NCBI GenBank assembly: GCA_016708105.1
Contig: JADJGJ010000001.1
Span: 2,513,781 to 2,577,780, forward strand
Reading direction: 5' to 3'
Source: Crocinitomicaceae bacterium
GTDB taxonomy: Bacteria; Bacteroidota; Bacteroidia; Flavobacteriales_D; Crocinitomicaceae
Length of the DNA: 64,000 nucleotides
Shown: piece by piece, positions 8,442-17,573 of the stretch
Numbering within the stretch: the first letter of the stretch is position 1
Layout: every line of letters begins with the position of its first letter
The notes under the pieces: generated by a model
Told to the model about the DNA's origin: nothing
The model's database searches: none
Seen by the model: the letters and a program-made list of their open reading frames with translations, nothing else
Position numbers and translations under genes: made by a program

Positions 8442-8837
8442 ATGAAATATTTGAAAATAAAACCACCTGTCTTTTTCACGTTGATGCTGCTTCTCACAGC
8501 ATGTATGCCCGCACTGGAAGTGAATGATTTTGATTCATCATCCGCAAGACGCCTTGATCCGTTGGTTTCTAATTATGAACTCAAGAAAAATCAACTTTTG
8601 GTTTTTACAGGCAGATATACCCTTGATGGCAATGTTCACACTGAAATTTCCAGCTCCGATTCAACGGTTGCAGAACTCATACTCACTGATCGTGTTCCGC
8701 CTGTCAACGACGAGAATGAAGGTCTCACAAATTTCTATTTCGAAACTAAAAAAAGAGGTTCTTGTGTTATAACCGCAAAAGAATTTGACAAGACAAATCA
8801 AACGGCTGAGTATATTTTTCATGTCAGGGTACAGTAA
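8442..8837 (+). CDS. small lipoprotein, unknown function
   Basis: A 131-residue protein with a hydrophobic signal (FFTLMLLLTAC) and a lipobox cysteine at about residue 21, so the mature protein is probably lipid-anchored and about 110 residues. The mature part looks beta-rich (YELKKNQLLVFTGRY... SSDSTVAELIL... GSCVITAKEF), perhaps a small Ig-like or BACON-type fold, but no family is recognised. It lies between xseB and tatC on the same strand, close enough to be co-transcribed. Confidence 0.7.
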   Translation: MKYLKIKPPVFFTLMLLLTACMPALEVNDFDSSSARRLDPLVSNYELKKNQLLVFTGRYTLDGNVHTEISSSDSTVAELILTDRVPPVNDENEGLTNFYFETKKRGSCVITAKEFDKTNQTAEYIFHVRVQ

Positions 8838-8853
8838 TGAGTTTGAATAATCG

Positions 8854-8861
8854 TATTTTTG
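8854..8861 (+). promoter_or_regulatory. -7 promoter-like element before tatC
   Basis: TATTTTTG matches TAnnTTTG exactly. A transcript starting about 7 nt later would begin near 8868. That excludes TTG 8859 as the tatC start and favours GTG 8874 or ATG 8895. Confidence 0.4.
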
Positions 8862-8873
8862 CGGGCAACTACC

Positions 8874-9668
8874 GTGGCCAAAGACTCTAAAAATATGCCG
8901 TTTTTGCACCATCTTGAGGAATTAAGATGGCGTTTGGTGAAATCTGCCGCAGCCATTCTTGTTTTTGCAATTCTTATTTTTATTTTCACTGAATGGATTG
9001 TAGAAACAGTTTTTCTTTCTTTAGCACAACCTGATTTTCCGCTTTTTGTTTTATTCTGCAAGGCGTTTGGTATGTGCGCCAATGAAATTAAAATTGATTT
9101 GCAAAGCGTTGAATTTACAGGTCAGTTTGGCATTAATATGATGCTTGCCATTATTGGAGGAATCATCATTGCATTTCCTTTCATTTTTTATCAACTCTGG
9201 TCGTTTGTAAAACCTGGCCTCAGACAAAATGAATTAAATATGGCGCGTGGCATTGTTTGGTTTGTGTCTGCCTTGTTTTTTATTGGAATTGCGTTTGGAT
9301 ATTTTGTGATTGCACCACTCACCGTGCAATTTTTTGGCAATTGGCAATTGGACGAAACCATTGAAAATAACATCACGATCAGTTCGTACATCAAAACAAT
9401 TGTGTCAACAGTTTTTTATACAGGACTACTTTTTTTATTGCCTGTCATCATTTACATTTTCTCAAAACTTGGTATCATGACACCGGAGTTCTTGAAAAAA
9501 TATCGCAAACATGCCTTGGTGATTATTTTAATTTTGGCGGCTATTATCACGCCGCCTGATATTTTCTCGCAAATCATCGTGAGCGTTCCAATTTATGGGT
9601 TGTATGAAATTGGAATTTTAATTTCAAAACGCGTTGATAAGAAACGTCAGAAAAGTATGATGGTGTAA
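8874..9668 (+). CDS. tatC: Sec-independent protein translocase TatC
   Basis: About 264 residues with six hydrophobic helices. The N-terminal TatC signature MPFLHHLEELRWRL recognises the twin-arginine motif of substrates. The C-terminal family motif AIITPPDIFSQIIVSVPIYG is followed by LYEIGI. TatC with TatA exports folded proteins across the inner membrane. The start is uncertain: TTG 8859 lies inside a promoter-like element, GTG 8874 gives VAKDSKNMPFLHHLEELRW, which resembles related N-termini, and ATG 8895 begins at MPFLHH. No tatA or tatB is in the window. Confidence 0.93.
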   Translation: MAKDSKNMPFLHHLEELRWRLVKSAAAILVFAILIFIFTEWIVETVFLSLAQPDFPLFVLFCKAFGMCANEIKIDLQSVEFTGQFGINMMLAIIGGIIIAFPFIFYQLWSFVKPGLRQNELNMARGIVWFVSALFFIGIAFGYFVIAPLTVQFFGNWQLDETIENNITISSYIKTIVSTVFYTGLLFLLPVIIYIFSKLGIMTPEFLKKYRKHALVIILILAAIITPPDIFSQIIVSVPIYGLYEIGILISKRVDKKRQKSMMV

Positions 9669-9887
9669 GTTTTTTGCACTTGATCTTCGCTTAATTTTAT
9701 TATTTACTTTCATGGTTGGATGTTTCTCTAGTTGCAGTTGTTGATAGGACACCAGCGGGACAATCACGCCAGAAAAGTTTCCATTTTACATTTAGCGTTT
9801 ATCATTTATTATTCAGATGCACGCATCAGCGAGGGTTTGAGTTGTCGGGTATCGATAAGACATTAACTGATCAGTAACCGGGACATT

Positions 9888-10150
9888 ATGTCATCCCTTC
9901 GGGATTCGAGAGTGATCTATTCTATGGAATTAGTAATATGTCATCCCTTCGGGATTTAGGAGTTATCTATTATTCAGTGGTAGTATTATGTCATCCCTTC
10001 GGGATTTAGGAGTCGCACATTCTTCGGTGGTAGTATCATGTCATCCCTTCGGGATTTAGGAGTTATCTATTATTCAGTGGTAGTATTATGTCATCCCTTC
10101 GGGATTTAGGCAATATTTGGTTCTCTTGATATTCCATCCCTTCGGGATTG
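9888..10150. repeat. 50-bp tandem array of hairpin-bearing units
   Basis: Five units with an exact 50-bp period start at 9888, 9938, 9988, 10038 and 10088. A sixth core appears after a shorter interval, at about 10135. Each carries ATCCCTTCGGGAT, a 5-bp stem with a 3-nt loop, followed by TTAGGAGT and a variable half. The units at 9938 and 10038 are identical; the one at 9988 differs mainly in its second half. This array occupies most of the 9669-10233 gap between tatC and tspO. No gene is supported there. Confidence 0.9.
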
Positions 10151-10233
10151 TTTATAAAATAGCATATCTGGCAGACAAGGCTGAACAATTTAATGGATGG
10201 TTTGTTCTATTGAGAAAATCTTTAGGCAGTATC

Positions 10234-10692
10234 ATGATCATACAACTCATCATTTTTTTACTACTCAACTTTGGTGCGTTGGCATTAGGTGGATTGTTTA
10301 CCGGCAGTGGTGTATCATCTGACTGGTACAATGGATTAAACAAAGCTCCCTGGACACCTCCGGGTTGGATGTTCGGCTTGGCATGGACAACGATAATGAT
10401 TTGCTTTTCAGTTTATATGGCAAAGGTTTGGAACACCGGTGAGAATAAAAATTTTCTCATAATTCTCTTTGTTATTCAGTGGATATTAAATGTATCGTGG
10501 AATCCAGTTTTTTTCTATTTCAATTTTAGCGGTCTCGCGCTTGTACTCATCGTGTTGTTGGCTATTCTGGTTGGACTCATATTATATCTGAACGCATCAC
10601 AGGCAAAGTGGTTTTCTCTTTTGATTTTACCTTATTTCGTCTGGTTGTTGATTGCAACTTCTTTAAACGCTTACATCGTTTTTAAAAACTAA
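10234..10692 (+). CDS. TspO/MBR family protein
   Basis: A 152-residue integral membrane protein with five hydrophobic helices and the tryptophan-rich TspO pattern KAPWTPPGWMFGLAWT near residue 39, plus IQWILNVSWNPVFF in the middle. TspO proteins bind tetrapyrroles and affect porphyrin handling and stress responses. ATG 10234 was chosen because a longer in-frame extension to 10117 runs through the last repeat core of the hairpin array and reads like non-coding sequence. It is a single gene with no clear operon partner. Confidence 0.88.
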   Translation: MIIQLIIFLLLNFGALALGGLFTGSGVSSDWYNGLNKAPWTPPGWMFGLAWTTIMICFSVYMAKVWNTGENKNFLIILFVIQWILNVSWNPVFFYFNFSGLALVLIVLLAILVGLILYLNASQAKWFSLLILPYFVWLLIATSLNAYIVFKN

Positions 10693-10802
10693 ACGGTAAC
10701 ATCAATTCAAGCTCTGTACGCATCTTTCCATAACAAGCGAAAGGAAATTAAAACCTAACGTCTGTTTCGTCTTAGCGGAATGAGATGGAGGAATAGTCTG
10801 CC

Positions 10803-12563
10803 TTAAAAACTGCTTAGCATCGGGAATTTTACGCGCACTTTCGTTCCTACACTTTGCGCTTGTTCATTATACTTATCAATCACCTCCACAATATAATCAC
10901 TACTGTTCAACTCATTCAAAACTTCTAATCGGGTGCGTGTTAGTTTCATTCCGTGCGAAATTCCGGCAAATCCTTTTCTGTCTTTTTTTAATTCCATTGC
11001 CTTTTCTCTACCTACTCCATTATCATCAATCTCACAACAGATGGCATCATTTTCAATGCAAAATGTGATGGTAAGTTCACCCGGATAATTAATCAATCCC
11101 AATCCATGAATAATTGCATTTTCTACATAGGGCTGCAGTAACATGGGAGGAATCTCAAATTCTTCAGTATCCAAATCAGGACAAACTTTTACCTCATAGC
11201 TGAATTTATTGCGATGTCGTTTTAATTCCAAGTTCAGGTATGCTTCCAAAAATTGGATCTCTTCTGTAATAGTGATAGTTTCACGCAAAGAATTATTCAG
11301 TACAAGGCGCATCAGTTTAGAAAATTCTGAAACATAATCCAAGGCCGGCTCCGGTGTTTGTTCCAGAATGTAAAACTGAATTGAATTCATGGAATTATAA
11401 ATAAAATGCGGGTTGATTTGTGAGCTCAACAACATGGATTGATATCTGAGTGCACGCTTCTTTTCCTCTTCTGATCTTTCTTTTGACAAAATAATTTCAG
11501 TTACATCAGACACCAAATAGATAGTTCCTGTTTGAATACCACTTTGATCATAATAAGGAGCCTCATTATACAATACCACTCGTTGTTTTCCGTCTTTGCT
11601 ATAAATAGTCTTTTCAACACGACCATCAACAATTTCGTTCTCATCTCTGTTCAAACGTTCATCAAAATCAAATTCACTTTTGTATGACTCAAGCGCATTA
11701 ATATTTTCACCCAATAAAGATTTTTTTGAATGTCCACTCAGATTTAAAAAGCCCTTGTTTACATATCGTATTTTATTAGTCATATCTGCAATGATGACTC
11801 CTTCATGCATCATTTCAAGAATACGATTAGATGCATAAGAAGTACTGAATGCAAAAAGTTTATATTTTTTTTGCGCAATGAAAGAAGCCAATACAAAAGT
11901 GAAAATTGAAGGTGCAGTTAAAGGCACTTCACCTATACCCGGTAAAATAGGCATGATGACTTGGGTAATGATACCAATTGCCGCCGGAATTAAATATCCA
12001 AAAAATAACCAACGTGCGCGTAAAACATCATCTTTTTCCATCAACGATGAAAGAGCCATGTACCTTGCCAATACAAACAGAATTGTAAACGCCACACAAC
12101 CCAGCCAGATTAATTCAACGGTATGAAACCAAGAAGGATCAGGTGAAGATACCCAACCCCAAGCTTCGTGAGGAACAAATTCCTGATCAATATTAAAAAG
12201 TACGTGAGCTGGTAAAAATATTGTCATCGGTAATAGTGCTCCAATTCTAAAATACCATGACTGCACCATTTTTTTATTTCCAGATAACATGAGGGCAAAC
12301 ACCAATCCGAAAATAAGCATTGGCGCCAGTACTATTGCTACGGCATGATTAAAAATAAATACAAACTCAGTGTTTGAACTCAACCGCATCAGACCATCAC
12401 ATACCTGCCAAATAAAACAACCGGAGATAAACCAGAGATAATTGCGGGTAATAGCACTATTCGGGAATCGGTTACGCACATACACCGCTAACGCCAGCGA
12501 AAAAACGCCCACGATTAGCGACAAAAAACCTAACCCATTAAATTGAAAATTGAATCCCGACAA
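10803..12563 (-). CDS. LytS/YehU-type sensor histidine kinase (7TM-PAS-His_kinase)
   Basis: A 586-residue membrane kinase. Residues about 1-235 contain seven hydrophobic helices of the 7TM-sensor type. A PAS domain follows (about 240-355; MTNKIRYVNKGFLNLSGHSK). The LytS-type phosphoacceptor is INPHFIYNSMNSIQF. The C-terminal ATPase has an N-box PYVENAIIHGL and a G-box DDNGVGREKA. Such kinases normally signal to a LytTR-domain regulator, but none is adjacent: tspO converges on one side and a glycosyltransferase gene lies on the other. The signal sensed is unknown. Confidence 0.9.
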   Translation of the reverse strand: MSGFNFQFNGLGFLSLIVGVFSLALAVYVRNRFPNSAITRNYLWFISGCFIWQVCDGLMRLSSNTEFVFIFNHAVAIVLAPMLIFGLVFALMLSGNKKMVQSWYFRIGALLPMTIFLPAHVLFNIDQEFVPHEAWGWVSSPDPSWFHTVELIWLGCVAFTILFVLARYMALSSLMEKDDVLRARWLFFGYLIPAAIGIITQVIMPILPGIGEVPLTAPSIFTFVLASFIAQKKYKLFAFSTSYASNRILEMMHEGVIIADMTNKIRYVNKGFLNLSGHSKKSLLGENINALESYKSEFDFDERLNRDENEIVDGRVEKTIYSKDGKQRVVLYNEAPYYDQSGIQTGTIYLVSDVTEIILSKERSEEEKKRALRYQSMLLSSQINPHFIYNSMNSIQFYILEQTPEPALDYVSEFSKLMRLVLNNSLRETITITEEIQFLEAYLNLELKRHRNKFSYEVKVCPDLDTEEFEIPPMLLQPYVENAIIHGLGLINYPGELTITFCIENDAICCEIDDNGVGREKAMELKKDRKGFAGISHGMKLTRTRLEVLNELNSSDYIVEVIDKYNEQAQSVGTKVRVKFPMLSSF

Positions 12564-12663
12564 AGTACAGCGTTTTACTAAATGTAGCTAAAAATTGAAA
12601 ATTGGACGCACATAGTTTCCCTTTGCTGATTTTTTTATTCCAATCGTTTAGAATATCGTGGGG

Positions 12664-12691
12664 GACACGAGCAAGATTCTCGCACCAACGG
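12664..12691. repeat. dispersed GCGAG/CTCGC palindrome, divergent copy
   Basis: ACGAGCAAGATTCTCGCACC is a slightly degenerate member of the short palindromic family found at 57917, 57974, 63691 and 63727. It lies in the 160-bp gap between the kinase and glycosyltransferase genes, where no gene was seen. Confidence 0.55.
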
Positions 12692-12723
12692 TTTTTTTTA
12701 TGTGATAAAATTCTAAATACAAC

Positions 12724-13989
12724 TCAAGATCGCATGCGCTCGTGGTCACGCAATATTTTCAGTTGGATGATTGGATCCGAATCAAAGGAAAATTGACTCT
12801 CATCTGCTGCGTGAAGATTTGAAATTTCTTGCATCACAGGTGAATTATCTTTTCCGTGATCTCTCAGAAAATGCAACAACTTAAGAACTCTGAAAGCATC
12901 AAACCACGCAAAAAATCTTTTATAAAATGAAGAATCTGATGCTGAATTATTGCGCATTGAATGCAATGCATCATCAAATTTTTCTTGCTTCAACCAATCT
13001 AATAGTAAAACTGAATCTGCTGAATTTTGAAATAAATTCATGATCAATTCTGCGCCATTAGGGCGTAATTGCGGAACAAGTTTTACGATAGACGAAATCA
13101 ACTGAAATGAATTGAAATTATAGGTGTAATACTGTTTCTGATTCTGCGCCAAAAAATCTGTGACTGATTTACCCGTTCCAAATGGCACGCGATCAGAAAC
13201 ACGAGGAGAAGGAATAACACGGGTAGAATTCAATTCTGAAAAATTACCCAGAGCAATAATTTTATGAAGAAAATAAAAATCTTCTCCTGCCTTTCTACGA
13301 TTCATTCCTCCTTGTTTCTGATAGGCCGACGAGCGAACAGCCATGCTTGAACCAATGGTATGAAATGCATACGGCAATCTGCAATAACGCATACATAAAT
13401 TATAGTATCGCAGATGCAATTCATATTGTGTAATGGCATGCATAATTTCTTCACCGTACTCATCACTATTCAAGGGATGTTCAAAATAAACTGAACAACC
13501 GGGTGATGTCGGATGAAGCTCAAAAAAATGGCGATGCACCGCTGTCAGATAATTTTTATCACACAAACTATCTGCATCAAAACAAAGAATAATGCCATCT
13601 GCACCAATCATTTCAAAACGGGCTACGGCTTCGTCCATTCCAATTTTTCTGGCTAAACCTACGCCTGCATGTTTTGTTGGCAAATTAGCAACATGAATTA
13701 AATGCCAGGTTATATTTTGCTGCGTATTATTTTTTTTCCATTGCAAAAACTCATTCTGTGTTTTCATGTTTTGATCAAGAATTGCTTGTTCATGATGAAG
13801 CCCGGAATTCAAAACAACAATTACCTCAACATGGCAGATTGGCTGATCACACAAGGCCAAGGCGCAAAGTGTATCCAATAATTTTTCTTCATTAAAACAG
13901 GGAATTACCACAATCACCTGCGTATTAAAATGGGCAGGTTCACTGATTTGTGGTTTGCAGAAAGCGTGTTTTTTTAGGTAAAGACTCAT
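12724..13989 (-). CDS. family 2 glycosyltransferase
   Basis: A 421-residue GT-A-type enzyme. The N-terminal nucleotide-sugar domain has VIVVIPCFNEEKLLDTL and the metal-binding DXD-like site LCFDADSLCDKNYL. A large C-terminal half lacks clear transmembrane helices. The family transfers sugars from nucleotide donors to lipids, proteins or polysaccharides. It lies 36 nt downstream of ffh on the same strand and may be co-transcribed with it. No polysaccharide cluster surrounds it, so the acceptor is unknown. The C-terminal half (roughly residue 260 on) is not recognised. Confidence 0.85.
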   Translation of the reverse strand: MSLYLKKHAFCKPQISEPAHFNTQVIVVIPCFNEEKLLDTLCALALCDQPICHVEVIVVLNSGLHHEQAILDQNMKTQNEFLQWKKNNTQQNITWHLIHVANLPTKHAGVGLARKIGMDEAVARFEMIGADGIILCFDADSLCDKNYLTAVHRHFFELHPTSPGCSVYFEHPLNSDEYGEEIMHAITQYELHLRYYNLCMRYCRLPYAFHTIGSSMAVRSSAYQKQGGMNRRKAGEDFYFLHKIIALGNFSELNSTRVIPSPRVSDRVPFGTGKSVTDFLAQNQKQYYTYNFNSFQLISSIVKLVPQLRPNGAELIMNLFQNSADSVLLLDWLKQEKFDDALHSMRNNSASDSSFYKRFFAWFDAFRVLKLLHFLRDHGKDNSPVMQEISNLHAADESQFSFDSDPIIQLKILRDHERMRS

Positions 13990-14025
13990 GTGGTAGGTGC
14001 CTATTATGAACTAGCACTCATCAAC

Positions 14026-15381
14026 CTACATTCCGGGCATACCGGGCATTCCACGCATGCCTTTCATCTGACGCATCATGTTAGCCATGTTCTTTTTATT
14101 GCTCATCATGTGCATCACTTTTTTAGTTTCATGGAATTGCTTGAGCAGTTTATTCACCTCGTTGACATTGGTTCCGCTTCCAGTTGCAATTCGGTTTTTG
14201 CGAGATACGTTAATGATATCAGGATTGGCTCTTTCTTTGGGTGTCATGGATTGAATAATAGCTTCAATGCCTTTGAATGCATCATCATCAACATTTACAT
14301 CTTTCATAGCTTTACTCATGCCCGGAATCATACCCATCAAATCTTTGACATTACCCATTTTTTTGATTTGCTGAATTTGTGCGTAGAAATCATCAAAATC
14401 AAATTTATTCTGGGCAATTTTCTTCTGCAGTTTTTTTGCCTCAGCCTCATCATATTGTTCCTGCGCCTTTTCAACGAGAGACACAACATCTCCCATTCCC
14501 AAAATACGATCAGCCATACGAGCCGGATAGAACACATCCAAGGCATCCATTTTTTCACCGGTACCAACAAACTTGATAGGCTTGTCAACAACAGATTTTA
14601 TTGATAGCGCAGCACCACCTCGTGTATCACCATCTAATTTGGTGAGAATAACGCCGTCAAAATTGATACGATCATTAAATGCTTTAGCTGTGTTGACAGC
14701 ATCCTGACCGGTCATGGCGTCAACAACAAATAAAGTTTCAGAAGGATTGATTGCTTTTTTTATTTCAGCAATTTCAGTCATCATCTCTTCATCAACAGCC
14801 AAACGACCGGCGGTATCTACAATGACAACATTGAAACTTTTTGTTTTGGCATAAGCAATCGCATCTTTTGCAATTTTTACCGGATTTTTCTCTTCTTTGT
14901 TTGAGTACACTTCAATACCCAACTGTTCACCCAGTACATGCAACTGATCAATAGCGGCAGGACGATAAACGTCACAAGCAACAAGCAGCGGATTTTTACC
15001 TTTTTTGTTTTTTAAAAAACTTGCCAGTTTACCGGTATGCGTTGTTTTACCAGAACCCTGTAGACCTGACATCAGAATGATACCGGGATTACCTTTGATA
15101 TTGAGTTCAGCTTGCGTGCCGCCCATCAATTCAATCAACTCTTCATGACAAATTTTGGTGAGCAATTGCCCGGGAGAAATTGCAGTAAGTACATTTCTAC
15201 CCAATGCTTTTTCTTTTACCTGTTGTGTAAAATCACGTGCGGTATTAAAACTAACATCGGCATCAAGCAAAGCGCGGCGAACTTCTTTCAGTGTTTCAGC
15301 CACGTTAATTTCAGTGATTTGTCCCTGACCTTTTAATACCTTGAGCGCTCGGTCAAACTTCTCTGATAAACTTTCAAACAT
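14026..15381 (-). CDS. ffh: signal recognition particle protein Ffh
   Basis: A 451-residue SRP54 GTPase that delivers nascent membrane proteins to FtsY and SecYEG. The N-terminal helical N domain is followed by the G domain, with LQGSGKTTHTGKLA (P-loop), DTAGR and TKLDGDTRGG. The C-terminal M domain is methionine-rich (MMSNKKNMANMMRQMKGM) and binds 4.5S RNA and signal sequences. Length is typical. A perfect -7 element lies just upstream. The gene is intact. Confidence 0.97.
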   Translation of the reverse strand: MFESLSEKFDRALKVLKGQGQITEINVAETLKEVRRALLDADVSFNTARDFTQQVKEKALGRNVLTAISPGQLLTKICHEELIELMGGTQAELNIKGNPGIILMSGLQGSGKTTHTGKLASFLKNKKGKNPLLVACDVYRPAAIDQLHVLGEQLGIEVYSNKEEKNPVKIAKDAIAYAKTKSFNVVIVDTAGRLAVDEEMMTEIAEIKKAINPSETLFVVDAMTGQDAVNTAKAFNDRINFDGVILTKLDGDTRGGAALSIKSVVDKPIKFVGTGEKMDALDVFYPARMADRILGMGDVVSLVEKAQEQYDEAEAKKLQKKIAQNKFDFDDFYAQIQQIKKMGNVKDLMGMIPGMSKAMKDVNVDDDAFKGIEAIIQSMTPKERANPDIINVSRKNRIATGSGTNVNEVNKLLKQFHETKKVMHMMSNKKNMANMMRQMKGMRGMPGMPGM

Positions 15382-15405
15382 ACCCGTATCCTTTTATTTG
15401 CGTGA

Positions 15406-15413
15406 CAAAGATA
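15406..15413 (-). promoter_or_regulatory. -7 promoter element of ffh
   Basis: On the minus strand TATCTTTG matches TAnnTTTG exactly and lies 24 nt before the ffh ATG. No convincing -33 TTTG box is visible. Confidence 0.45.
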
Positions 15414-15721
15414 GCAAAATTGGGGGGATGAGAAACGAGAAAATATTTCTCACCTTGGTGCCAATCATTACAACATATCCATACGCTTTAGATTGAACTC
15501 AATCGAACTTTATTTCTGGTGCCTAAAAAATATTTCGACCTGAATTCGTATTTTTATAGCAAGACAAACCGGAGTCGTACCTAACAAATTACCAACGAAA
15601 AAACACATGCAAGGAAGATGCTTAATGATTGGAAAAAAATTCATAGGTTTGGCTAAAACACAACTATTTAGCGACTTATTCCTTTTTTGTTCAGTTTACA
15701 TTCGTCAGACATAGGTTATTT
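15414..15721. other. gene-free stretch at the start of the accessory patch
   Basis: No reading frame with protein-like composition, tRNA-like fold or clear terminator was seen here. It separates the housekeeping gene ffh from a run of unfamiliar small genes and two insertion sequences. Confidence 0.4.
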
Positions 15722-16312
15722 ATGAGATATAAAATCGAACTAAGAAATATTAGCAAAATAATAGTATTAATATATCTAATGGCTTTGTTCAATATCAACG
15801 GTTTAGCAGAAGAAAATATCTTTAATTCAAGAATTAAACAAAGTATCAAACCCCACCTATATATGGGTTTAGCACTCGGTAGGGAGACGTTTATTAGTAT
15901 GTTTCTACCTAAAATTGGGGTGATGGGAACAGTATCATTTGGAAAGCAAAAAAAGAATAGCTCTTTTGGAGTTGACTTTCCCAAGTATGGAATGTATGGC
16001 GCTGCTGATCTAACTATATTTGGACTATTTCAAGTTGCTTTAAGTATGACAACTTGGGTAGGTTTTAAAATAGGTCCTTTGACAATTGATAATTCCATTG
16101 CATTTGTCCGTGGATTTCCTGATGGAAAAAAAGTTAACGATGATTTTTATTTACGTACGATAAATCCAAAAATTGGCTTAAAAATAGGAATCGTTTGGTT
16201 GAAATTTGGACCATCATACACGATAAGTGGGAAATGGGATCAGCTGGATAATTGGTTCAAAATAAAAAATAATTTCTTCAATTTTGATCTTAATTTTGTC
16301 ATGGACATTTAA
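15722..16312 (+). CDS. exported protein, possible small beta-barrel, unknown family
   Basis: A 196-residue protein with an N-terminal hydrophobic stretch (IIVLIYLMALFNINGLA) consistent with a signal peptide ending near residue 29. The rest alternates glycine-rich and aromatic strands (YMGLALGRETFISMF, GVMGTVSFG, IGLKIGIVWLKFGPSY) and ends in FNFDLNFVMDI, all resembling an outer-membrane barrel. No family is recognised. It is on the plus strand in the accessory patch; its last bases abut a truncated remnant of another gene. Confidence 0.6.
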   Translation: MRYKIELRNISKIIVLIYLMALFNINGLAEENIFNSRIKQSIKPHLYMGLALGRETFISMFLPKIGVMGTVSFGKQKKNSSFGVDFPKYGMYGAADLTIFGLFQVALSMTTWVGFKIGPLTIDNSIAFVRGFPDGKKVNDDFYLRTINPKIGLKIGIVWLKFGPSYTISGKWDQLDNWFKIKNNFFNFDLNFVMDI

Positions 16313-16320
16313 TAAAGAGA

Positions 16321-16530
16321 TTTATTACAAACCTTTACTCTTACAATTGGCAAGTCAAAGAAATACTACATGGGAACAATGCAATATGGAAATATTGGAT
16401 AATTTCACGTATTGGTCGTTTGGTAAAAGATTCTGGAGTACTTCATGAACTTCAAAGAATAGCTTTTCACCCAACGAAACGAGAGATTGTTGAATACGTT
16501 GACCAATTAACCAGAGAAATTCTATCATAA
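16321..16530 (+). pseudogene. 3' remnant of a DUF5071-like gene
   Basis: An open frame without an ATG ends with TAA at 16528-16530. It contains EILHGNNAIWKYWIISRIG and ELQRIAFHPTKREIVEYVDQ, which match from memory the C-terminal pattern of DUF5071 proteins (IWKYW, L..EL.RIA..PT..E). The N-terminal half expected for the family is missing, and the upstream gene ends in another frame at 16312. This is therefore probably a truncated leftover joined by a deletion. The assignment needs a profile search. Confidence 0.5.
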
Positions 16531-16535
16531 AGAAA

Positions 16536-17165
16536 GTGAAATACCTTTTTATCTTATCCTTGTTTGGGTTGTTTGGCTGTAAATCAAAGAGCAAGGAAAT
16601 TGCATTCTGGAATTGGTTTTCATCAATCGAAAAAGAGTTCTATTCTGATTATATCAATGGTGTAAATATTGACCAGCACAATCAAGAAATATTGACTGAG
16701 CTTCATCAGGTAAACCCTCAGATATTTTTTGAAATTAGTTATGGCGATAACAATACGCTAAATTTAACTTTCACTGCAGATGGAATGATTGAAATATTTC
16801 CAGCTGTTTCAAAATTAGTTGAAGTAGCTCCTAATTATGATTCATGGAATGTTTTTGCGTTTAGACAACGTATTCCGGGAGATGGCTTTGTTATTGAGTA
16901 TGGCAAATATATCATCTCATATTCTGATATTTATTTTCAATATTCAACTCAAAACAACCAATTTGGTGTTCAACTTAACATATTAAACTATGACAGCACT
17001 GGAGAAATGCAGGAAGCGACTTTTGTATTACTCGATAATCTTCTTGGAGAAGAAGACGTTGTTAAAGAAATAGATTGGATAGAATGGACCCCACTCAATT
17101 TAGAAATGAGAGACTCTCTCATGCCCTTCATTGAATTACGAAATCTTGTGGATATGCAAAAATAA
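16536..17165 (+). CDS. lipoprotein, unknown function
   Basis: A 209-residue protein with a short signal and lipobox (LSLFGLFGC, Cys15). The mature part begins with a helix (IAFWNWFSSIEKEFYSDYI) and continues with mixed alpha/beta segments (PQIFFEISYGDN, WNVFAFRQRIPG, VLLDNLLGEEDVVKEIDWIE). The pattern resembles a widespread uncharacterised bacterial family with FW.WF and LDN.LGE motifs, but no name is assigned. It starts 5 nt after the remnant stop. Confidence 0.65.
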   Translation: MKYLFILSLFGLFGCKSKSKEIAFWNWFSSIEKEFYSDYINGVNIDQHNQEILTELHQVNPQIFFEISYGDNNTLNLTFTADGMIEIFPAVSKLVEVAPNYDSWNVFAFRQRIPGDGFVIEYGKYIISYSDIYFQYSTQNNQFGVQLNILNYDSTGEMQEATFVLLDNLLGEEDVVKEIDWIEWTPLNLEMRDSLMPFIELRNLVDMQK

Positions 17166-17573
17166 TGATGTAAATAGGCGCACTTAGTACCTGACATCAA
17201 CTCCCCTCACTCCGTTAAATCTTTTTCCCCGCATACGTGTAAGATGCATTGCCTCCAAGTCCGCCTGAACTCAGATATACGTAAATGCTATCATCAATAA
17301 ATTGTAAAGTGAATTGATCATGTAGTTCAAATTCTTTGTACTCGTTCTCTTTTCTGACTGAGTCAACCGGAATTGATCTATTAAATAAGTATAGGTTTAC
17401 CCCGTCTCTCTGCACTTCAAGGGTGTCAATATAAGTAGTGTCAACGATCATGGGAGTAATATCAAAATAATAGTAATCCACCTGACACTGATATAAACCA
17501 GCAAACTTTTCTGCCTTATGCTTATAGTTTACCCACTTCTTAGAACAGAGGTCGTTCAAAATTAATTGTTTTT

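Noticed and set aside
9888..10150. CRISPR-like array
   Set aside because: The 50-bp period has conserved cores, but the supposed spacers are homologous to each other (two are identical) and no cas gene is nearby.
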